From Phoronis ovalis (lineage: Eukaryota > Phoronida > Phoronidae), in NCBI GenBank assembly GCA_028565635.1, contig JAOXYB010045426.1, positions 1 through 12,402 of the forward strand: a DNA stretch of 12,402 nucleotides, written 5' to 3'. The notes below the pieces were generated by a model that was given only the letters and a program-made list of their open reading frames with translations, ran no database searches and was not told the DNA's origin. Numbering within the stretch: position 1 is the first letter of the stretch; each line of letters starts with the position of its first letter. The position numbers and the translations under genes are program-made. Positions 1-9,500 of this stretch are shown here, piece by piece.

Positions 1-80
1 CATATATACATACGTACATATATACATACGTACATATATACGTACGTACATATATACGTACATACACACACATGCATATA
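1..80. repeat. 16-bp tandem repeat, fully alternating pyrimidine-purine
   Basis: Four tandem 16-bp units (catatatacatacgta and close variants) occupy 1-64, followed by cacacacatgcatata to 80. Every base step alternates pyrimidine and purine across all 80 bases. The array probably continues left of the window. Confidence 0.9.
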
Positions 81-334
81 GTGACTTTGAGTGACAGTAC
101 CGCTCCGGGACTATTCCCTTTTACAACAAAGTAAACTTCTAAATGATGCAACTCACAGCCCTTGTGGCTTGGTGCTCTTTGATCTATTTGTAAGAATCTG
201 TAAAGCATGTGTTAGTCCCATTGTATAAAATAAGATCAGTAGTTCTAACCCATTTTAATGTGTATGTTGGTTCATTTCACCTAAGAAACAAAAACATTCG
301 GACAGTCATAACAGTTTTAATTCTCATTTTTTAG
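81..334 (+). other. Upstream intron or 5' region, with a possible signal-peptide ORF
   Basis: No exon here can be joined in frame to the Ig exon with a good acceptor. The only notable content is a short ATG-led hydrophobic peptide at 143-189 (MMQLTALVAWCSLIY then gtaaga), which resembles a signal-peptide exon but ends in phase 2, while the next acceptor needs phase 1. The last 15 bases are the pyrimidine-rich acceptor of exon a. Confidence 0.5.
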
Positions 335-598
335 TGTCTGCGATACCCGAGTGGTATACAGTTACAACTAATAAAGGAGAGGCAGCTCGTCTGAACATGA
401 AATCTTATTATCCTTGGAGTAATCCATATAACTTAGCCTATACATGGGAAGTTAATGGAACTAAGCTGACAGAACCAATGTGGCAAACCTTCAATATTGA
501 AATACCATACACTGATAGAAGTTATGCTGGCATATATTCTGTATATATACCTCAATATGGAGATCTGTACAAGAGTTATGTGCGACTGGTTGTTAGAG
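335..598 (+). CDS. Tie: Exon a: cysteine-less Ig-like domain (Tie Ig2 type)
   Basis: The acceptor is a pyrimidine run ending ttttttag at 334 and the donor is gag|gtgggt; phases are 1-1 and the length is 88 codons. The peptide shows an Ig-like sandwich pattern: YTWEVNG for the strand C tryptophan region and SYAGIYSVYI for the D-x-G-x-Y-x-C region. Both canonical cysteines are absent: valine stands where the second Cys would be, and strand B (ARLNMKS) has none. The second Ig domain of vertebrate Tie2, the angiopoietin-binding one, also lacks this disulfide, ends AGVYS... then LIVRR, and runs straight into the first EGF, as here (VRLVVRG then CPANAFG). One sequon is visible (NGT). The exon expects a phase 1 donor upstream, so more 5' exons must exist. 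Confidence 0.85.
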
Positions 599-3500
599 GT
601 GGGTAATGACTATCTCTTGTAATGTAGTGAAATGAATGCATTATTAGTTTGTATTTCGATGGTAAAAGTGTTCAACGAATGTCGGTTTTTCTGATTTCAG
701 GAATTCATAATTTCAAGAATTGCGTAATCTTTAGAATTTGTACTTTTCTTTTCTATGATTGTTTATTTTAAATATTTTTGGAAAATGTTTCTTATATATT
801 TTTTCTTTATATGTGATATCCACTTTTAATTTGAAATCGCAACATTTTTGTTTCATTTTGCATTATAACCAAATTTGTTAAAAATTAAAAACCCTTTTTA
901 ATTTAAAATAAAATGAATGGAAAATCACCAGAAATGTTCTTTAAGCGTATTTGAATCAAAGTATATAAAAAACTAGAATGTGTAGTGTCTCACGGCAATA
1001 CCAAGTATATGGCTTCCAACACAAAGCTTTGACATGGCAGCCATTTTATATTCAAAATAATATAAAGAAGAATAAAAAAGTAAAAATGTAATGTTGATAA
1101 AGAAATTTGAAAAAAAAATTGAACCATGGATCGTAATATCTTCAGGCTCTCCCAACTAATCTATTTCTCATACTATATAATCAATCATATTAGTCTCAGT
1201 ATATTGTAAAGTAACTGCAACAGAGTTTCGCCGGGTGTCTTATCCTTTCATATTGGGTCTTAAATTCTACGTACCACAACCACAGCATATTGTTAAAACA
1301 TTTGCGAAGCAGGAGCTTGGAGTACATAAGAACATGACTGTAATAATCACATTATTTTGATTCGCTGCTTTCCGTCCTAAGCGCAATTGCTATGCAAACA
1401 GGAAGTCATTGGTGCCATCACGTGGCATTCTTATCTGATGTGATGTGTAGTTTTTTATAGTTGGATCAAACCCGAAAATTCTCATTTCTAACAATACTTT
1501 GCGCAGTCCGGTATCTACTATCCTTAAAGCATTGTTGGTACTGAACTGCTGTGTGAATTGGAAAACCGATGCAACAACTATATGCCATAATAAAATATTT
1601 ACTTGGCTGTGTTTGAAGTGTGGTATCAGGGCTGAAAGTATAATGTTTATTTTTTCTGATATTTAATGATAGCTGTATGTTTATTGAATATTTCTGAAAA
1701 GTCAAGTGGTACCAGAGGCAGTTTATATTAATAATGTAGATTTTAACCATAACCTTTAACTAATGTTTTTGTATAAAGTTTTAATTTATACATAATGTAA
1801 ACATTGGAAAGAGTATATGGTCTGTTAAAAGTGTATTAGAATCTGTAATGGACTTGTTTTACAAGTTTAGAAAGTACTGTTTTAAGTATGGTATTTCCAC
1901 AAGTTAATTATCCTTTGTTTAAATTAAATGGAGAGATTGAGGTTGTCAAGTTACTTTCATTGTTCCATGCATGCATATTAAAGTTTGAAATTGTTCATTT
2001 TGGAGTTACAGATTTAATCAGCAAATATAGTTTCATTAACCACAAAGCCCTAATGATTTGTTAGGATCAGGATTGAGATTGGTATATACCATGAATATTG
2101 CCTTCAAACAGGAAAGAATCTGTAGCAGCTGCTGTACCTCTAGCTTCAGCATTGGCCATTGGCCACCACATAATATCCATGTCATTTTTCATTAATTTCA
2201 ATAAACATAGGAAATAATGTAGAAACAGCATAGTCTGTTTATTTAAACAACTTTACTTTTATCTTGAACATGTCTGCCACTAAAAACTATTAACTACTTA
2301 AAAAACATACATATTTTCGTTTTTTCTTAATTTCATAAATTTTGTGAGACAAAAACGATTTTTTTAAATGTTCCAATGTATTTTGTCTGTCCACAAATGT
2401 GTTTCATATATATATCCTCTCTTGACCCTATTACTGTTTTTTAAAAATGCATTTTTTGAAAATCCCATGTCAAAATATTAATCTTTGATTAGATGAATTA
2501 ATATTATCATGGATATTCCTTTAAAAAAACTTGAAAATTTACAAAGTATTTTTGAAATTACAGTTTAAAAAAGCTGAGAAACTTGTATTTTGACTAATTG
2601 ACATAATTCCTCACGTCTTTGCCTATTTTGTATTTGAATCAAATTCTTTTTGCATGTTATTCTATTCCCAGATTGTTCAAGATTGCAGAGCAATCATATA
2701 GTAACATTCTGTTTCAAATGTAACTCATGATACAAATCTTTGATTACTTTTATGATAAATAATTTGAGCTGTAATCTTTTGCTTACATTGTTAATTGTTG
2801 ACATAATTTTCTGGTGAGGTGTCGATGTCAGGCTGCTATTAACTATATCGCAAAAATTGTCGAATATCTAATGTAACTGTGCAGCGATCAGAGATATTTG
2901 GCACGTACTTGATCTAATTAACATAATCTTGGTTATAAAGCAGTTTACAAAAAAGATATATCTGAAACGGATAAAGATATCAATGAAATTGCTACATAAT
3001 TTTTTTTTTTTCCTAGAGTTGCGCCATATCTTGAATAGTCGCCATTTTTGATAGCAGTTATATAATCATCTTGAATGCTCTAGAGATGTTACTTTTAAAA
3101 TGTTTCATTTATTACCATATTTTGTTAAATAATGTACAAATGTCATTTGTCTTGTTTGCTATGATTCCAGGTTGTCCAGCAAATGCATTTGGTAATGATT
3201 GTTCCAAAAAATGTCCATCCTGTGTAAATGGTGGTATATGCAGTGAATTGTCTGGAGAATGCATTTGTCCTCCTGGATTTTGGGGAAAACATTGTGAGAA
3301 AGGTATAATTCATTTAAAAACCACAATTAGCTGGTTGATAAAAACCAAATTGAGGAACATTAATAATTAATTGAATTTTGTATATCTGTCTCTCAGCTGA
3401 AGTAGCAGCCATTTTTCTTAAAATTAATATGCATTGTATATCATGTTTTCATTGGGCTATTTTTTAATATCGAAACATGGAAGTAATACATCCTGCATTT

Positions 3501-6500
3501 TAAGTTTATTTGTAAACATTTTGAACTGTACTATTAGCAGCCATATTTTTTAATTGGGTGAAGCATTTGCTCTATATTATTAAAAGCAGCAGCAGCATAA
3601 GTCTTAGTCACTCTTAACTGTGCAAATCTAGGTTTCCTGCACATGTACATTATATTATCTGCGTATCATTTAGTAGTTTGTTTGATTGTCTGTGTAGCTT
3701 TTGTTTAGTTGTAGTGACTATATAGTAAGATTTTCTGTTCATCAATAAATATAAATTAAATAAATATATGAAATATAAATTATATTATATTTTTAAACTT
3801 TTCCTTTATAGTTTGTGGAACAAATAAATTTGGTCCAAGTTGTGAGTACAGCTGTAGTTCAGAATCTGTAGATCCTCAGTCTTGTGAAAAGATGTTGTTT
3901 TGTCTGCCAGATCCATATGGTTGTACCTGTGGTCCTGGGTTCAAAGGAATTGACTGCAATGAAGGTTAGGATGTTTTTTTATTGATTTTTAGCTATTTTG
4001 TGTTCAAACTGTGTCCATTAGTTGGGGCATATGATTAATGAGTATTTAAAGTAACATCAGATTTTTCCCCAAAGCAGTCAAATAGATAAATTAAACTACA
4101 CTCAACTTGGTAATATCATCTGCACAACATGTGAGACAGTTGGTCAATGCAGTAACAGGAAAGTGAAATGACAATATATGTATTCACTCAAAAACACTCA
4201 GTCTTATAAAACACTATAGGCAAGGCACATCAAAATTACCCAGAAAGAAATGTTGCTACTCTGTTGTTACTACTGTATGATGATTGGCTAATTTTAAGCA
4301 TGCGTTCATCTCTGATACTCAGTGTTATTGCTATTCTAGTTTGCATACCAGAAGTCTAGCAGCTGTTGCTGGTTGTAACAGTAGATAATCTGTATCATAA
4401 TTTTAGAAGAATTGCTGCTGTTTCTGCAATGCAATCATGTTGAAATATCGAAAGACTTGTACAAGAATAGTGCAACAAGCATGTCATTGTCAACTGATAC
4501 ACTCATTATTGCCTTACTTAATGTACAAATCATACATACATACATAGAGCAGTATATTTTAATCATTGTAGACTGTGGTACCAACACATTTGGAAGCAGC
4601 TGTAAGCAAATGTGTCACTGTGCACTAGGTGCTGATGCCTGTGATAAGTTTACAGGAGAGTGTGAAGGAGGTTGTTTGGATGGATGGTATGGTGCCACAT
4701 GTCAGGATGACACCGGTATATAATTGCATGTCTCGATGCCCTGTAGGACTTCAAGCTGTAAAATAAACATTGCTAGAAACCCAGAATTACCAAGAATGGT
4801 ACCTATTTTCAGTGTACATTAGGAAGATAAAAAACAATTTTGTTCTCCGATACAAACCTGAATCTAACTTTTGAGCCAATACAGCTGAATCGATATGTCA
4901 TCAAATAAGCATTTATGCTGATCTTTTTATTCTTTTTTAAGAGAATAATTTAAAATAATAGAGATATTTTTTAGTATGGCTGAATGCAATATATTGGCTA
5001 CCTCTGGTATCTTTAGAAAATTTGTTCTTTCTTTTGGTTTACTTGACACTTCTTATTTCTTTTTGAATGGACACATTTTTATTCATATTTTATAGCACCT
5101 CCTCAAATCTCATCTACTACAATAGAAGTTACTACAAAATTTATGCAAACAGATTCTCTTACAACTGATATAAAAGCATCTGATTCAACATCTTCATATG
5201 CTACTACTACAAGCAAACTGAAGAGTCCAACTTCGGCTACAGTGGAAAAAGAGACAACATTAGCTACTTCAATAGAGACAGAAGGAAGAACATATAAAAA
5301 GGATGAAGTAGTATCAGAAAGTGCCACAATAGCTATGACAAAGACAGATTCAGTATCCACCTATCAGTATTCGACAGAAATTCCAAAAACTGTGTTTAAA
5401 ACCACTTCATCTTCGAGTGCAACACAAACAGAAATAACTGGAACTGAAACAGAAACTTTCATTGTACCTGTAACATCAACATATGATTTGACCACTTTGG
5501 AATCACTGGCAAAAACTGACGAAATTATAATAACACATAACACAATGCAAGATTTAGATACAACATCTCACTTTAGAACTAGCGAACCAGAAGTATTTAC
5601 AGGAGAGAAGTCAACAAATGTGTATGGTTCTGGGGAACCCTTTGTTCATACCACACCAGAGAGTCTATCAACTGATTCAATTATAATAACAGAGGAATCA
5701 AGATCTGTTGCTATGTCAACTGAATCATATGTTACTGTGGAAACTCAAGAATCAACAACATTGAAAGTGAAACTAAATGTGAAAATTAGAAACATGTCTA
5801 TGACAGCAGTCAATCCAGGGTTGCCTAGCACATTTTATTGTTTTGTGAGTGGTGTAATAAATGAGAATGATGTTGAGCTCGAAGCTCCACGTAGTGTTAA
5901 TGTCAGTGTTCTGTCATCTTCTCCATTGGATAATGTACTAATAAAGGTTTTCTGGGTGTCCAGGGCTCTTAAAGGAGAGATGTATACATGTGTTGTGAGA
6001 ACTGAGGAAGGAACTGTTCGAAAAAGCATCTTGGCAAATGTTTATGGTAGGTTTGGGTAATTGTTAAAAATTGTATATTTATTGCTTGTTCTTTGACACA
6101 TTAATAATAAAAGTATCTGCATGTGATATGCTACAATATCTTATGTTTGTTTAAAAACTATTTACTGCCATTATCAGCTATTTACAAGCGTGGAAATAAT
6201 TATGTGCAATAGTAATATCCCTGTCCCAGCACTCCAGCATGATATGGGACTGTAGTATGATTGTTACGAAATTCATAGAAACAGGGTTATTTTGAAAAAA
6301 GTCACTGTCCTCGAAACTTGGAAAAAGGGTAGATTTTAAAAATTGGACTCTTTGAAATCAAAAAATAGGGAATAAACTTGAGGGAATCATGACCAGATTC
6401 GTGCTAAAAATTGACTAAAAAAAGGATGTCTGGAAAATGTTTTGTTCGTGTCAAGGTTTATGTTTACTAAACTTACCTTCATCGACTGTATTATTCAGTA

Positions 6501-9500
6501 GCATGTGGAAAGGGTAGAAATTTGTTTTTGTCTGCTTGAAAACCAAAAAAGGGATGTTTTTTCAATGCAAAATATTGTTATTTTCATGAAAATAGGGGTA
6601 CTAAATTAAGGAAAAATCAGCATTTAGAGGGTCATTTTAAAATGCATAATTGTCAGATGTTACGCCTTTTTTGTTTGGAGTGAGGGGACTGGAAGTTATA
6701 CATTAAATGACTAGCTGTTTGTCAAGGATATTAAGCAAACCGTTTAACTTTTTAAAACTACAGAATATAAATATTTGTAGCAGCATGGGAAAAATATAAT
6801 AGTTTATGAATTTGTCTAAATTTACGTATTCGTGTACACTGGCAGTCTTGAACTGCTTTTTATGAATAAAATGTTTTTTTGCATTGATTCTTTTGAAATT
6901 CAATTTTACAGAATTACCAAGACTTAAAGTTCCTCCACAGCTCATTTATAAAGGATGCACAGAAATGACTGTAAAATTTGTATCATGGTGGGAAGTAGGC
7001 AGTGGAGAGGGTCCTCTTAAATATTACACCTTACAGTATCGAGAAAAAGATTCGAATGACAGTTGGCATTACAAACGTCTGGGTTCATCAGGTGCTGCAT
7101 CATTCCAGTTTGGAGTGCAACGTAAGTAGGCAACTGAATGCCACTATATGATATGTTTTCTAGGGCTGTCTAAAATGAAGTATTTTATCATTTAAAAAAT
7201 AACTGATGAAAACCTTTAAATAATAAAAGTTATCAAAACTGTTCAATTAGGGTGATACAATTAAGTAAGTAACCAAAATTAAATTCCCTTCATGGCAAAC
7301 ATTCTGATATGTTCATGACTAATAATAAACAGTTGGGACATACCGATGTTTACCAGGAACACAAAATTGTAACCGAATCAGGTAGCAAAAAAGTTAACGA
7401 AGAGAAGATAAATAAACATGTTGGTCAACTTTCGAAAGATGATTTCAAGTTTTGAGTACAGTATTTTTGTGTATTTTATCCTGTCGTTCAACATTTAAAA
7501 AAAATAGTATATCTTCTGTAAATGACTTCATATGAGTGCCAAAGTTTTACAAATATTTTTTGTGAAAAAAAAATTGATACTGATCTGTCAATTAATCTTA
7601 AATATTTTAAATGGTCTAGGATTATCTTTATTAATGATGCATGCTTTTGCTCAGCTCTCTTCTCTTTCTTAGAACTTCAGCCGAGTACTGAGTATGAATT
7701 TCAAGTTCTTTGTACCAGACCAGGTCCAAATGGCACTGGAGACCCGAGTCCCAAGGCAATGTTTGCAACTTGTCCAGGTATGTAGTGATGATAATGTATA
7801 AAATGAAATATTAAGAGATCATTTGCAAAGAAAGGTTAATATCTTTTTTTTTGATATTATATATGTGGTAAAAAAGTAATTTTTAAATATTATTAACACA
7901 TAGTTTGTAGCTCCTGTGTAAAATAACATCAACATTTTGATTGTAGTTCCAAAGGCCCCCATAAACATTAGGCCTGTAACTAATGTGGAAGAGCACAGTG
8001 CAGAAGCCAATGAATTTACCATAAAAATCACATGGGAGGTATGCATACAGTCTTGTTAATACTGATATTTAGTATGATTTCTTGCACCATGGCAACAACT
8101 TTAATCAACTACTAATTTGAACAAAAGTTTAACCAACCAACAAATTTTGTAACATATCCCTTGACTGTCACAATGGCAGCTGTTAATGGAGGTAGGAAAC
8201 TGGTTGTTTACTTTCAAGATGGTGGCAGCTAATATCCTGATTCCAATCCAGTTAGATTAGTTTGATTGGTAAAACGTCTAACTTGTAAGTGGGATATCCC
8301 GGGTTCGATTCTCATTCGGCACTGGAAGTTCTTTCTGTGGTGGCTTGTTGGGCAGCAAGTCTTAAATATGTACCACCTCGGTTCACTCAGCTGTAAAATG
8401 AGTACCTAGGGGGTGAACCAGTGTACCTAGAGTGTGAAACCAGTGTATTGTGTTAATTAGCAGCCTCCACAGAGAGTTGAGATGGTTCTTGGAGTTAACA
8501 GGACCGCAATGCAGGGGTAATTGTGTAAATTCGTTTGACAACTCTGGTTGCTACAGAATATAAACACCACCGTCACGTTTTTTTACCATTTGTGATTGCT
8601 GGGGATGCCAACACCCTGATCTAACTCCCTCAAGTTTTTTTATTCTATCAGCAAAATGTTTCAGTGTGTCTCTAACATTGCAGGATCCTATTCAAAGATC
8701 ACCAAATGCTTACCTAGATTGTACATTAAACCGAGGTTATACATTGACTTACAAAGCGCAGTATGAGGAAACGGACACAACTATAGATATTAAAGATGGA
8801 CAAGATAGAGAAACATTCTTATATGGCATTAAACCAAATTCTAACTTGTATGTTCAAATGAATAGTTATAGCAAAGAAGGACTGGAGACAATAAATGGAC
8901 CAAAGTCGGAAGCAGTGTACTTAGTGACTCCAGAAACAGGTACTGAGACATGTATAAAATAAACAAAACTTATTGAAATTCCTTAAATTTCTTCTGATCA
9001 GTAAAGGAAAATATTTTGATTATTAAGTCTTTTTATTAAAAATAAATATTCACTTTCTAAACTGGAAAATTTAATGTAAATGGTATAAATCTGATTTGTG
9101 AATGAGGGGCGGGTGAAAAAAACTAGCCACTAATTTGCAGAAAACTGACTTTCATTGTTCTGAGATTTAAAAAAAACAAACATTTCTAGTACTAGGCCTA
9201 GGTCAAGATTTAAAGCTGAACTATGTCAGTTATCATGAAATTGTTATAGCGTGGAGTGAACCAAATGGGAAAATGGTGTTATTACATTGTACAAAATTAC
9301 ATTGTACAAAAGATTGAATCAGTTGCATAGAAAACTAAATTTGTAATGTTTTAAATGATTTAAAAATTGATTTCTAGTGCCAGGCCCTATTCAAGATTTA
9401 AAGATCAACCCCATAAGTTATCATGAAATGGTTATAACATGGAGCAAACCAACAGAGAAAAATGGTGTTATTACGTTGTACACAATTACCTATGCGTTGA

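Noticed and set aside
603-608. Alternative donor gtaatg for the Ig exon
   Set aside because: It would leave phase 2, whereas the next acceptor needs phase 1; gtgggt at 599 fits.
973-1155. Minus-strand 60-codon ORF in the first intron
   Set aside because: It is AT-biased, with no domain, no splice context and a length expected by chance.
1466-1750. Minus-strand 94-codon ORF in the first intron
   Set aside because: No recognisable motif, and composition like the surrounding intron. An unknown element remnant is possible but unsupported.
2119-2136. agcagctgct palindrome with an E-box in the large intron
   Set aside because: A 10-bp palindrome and a single CAGCTG are expected by chance in 2.5 kb; no other regulatory signal surrounds it.
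5103-5360. Antisense 85-codon open frame across the stalk exon
   Set aside because: It is a mirror of the Ser/Thr-rich coding sequence, produced by few stop complements, and the sense strand has splice sites and domain continuity.
7819-8046. Minus-strand 75-codon ORF overlapping the FN3-2 exon
   Set aside because: It overlaps a well-phased sense exon and shows no domain.
8251-8325. Functional tRNA gene
   Set aside because: A and B boxes are present, but I could not pair a convincing acceptor stem or anticodon arm, and a SINE body follows directly.
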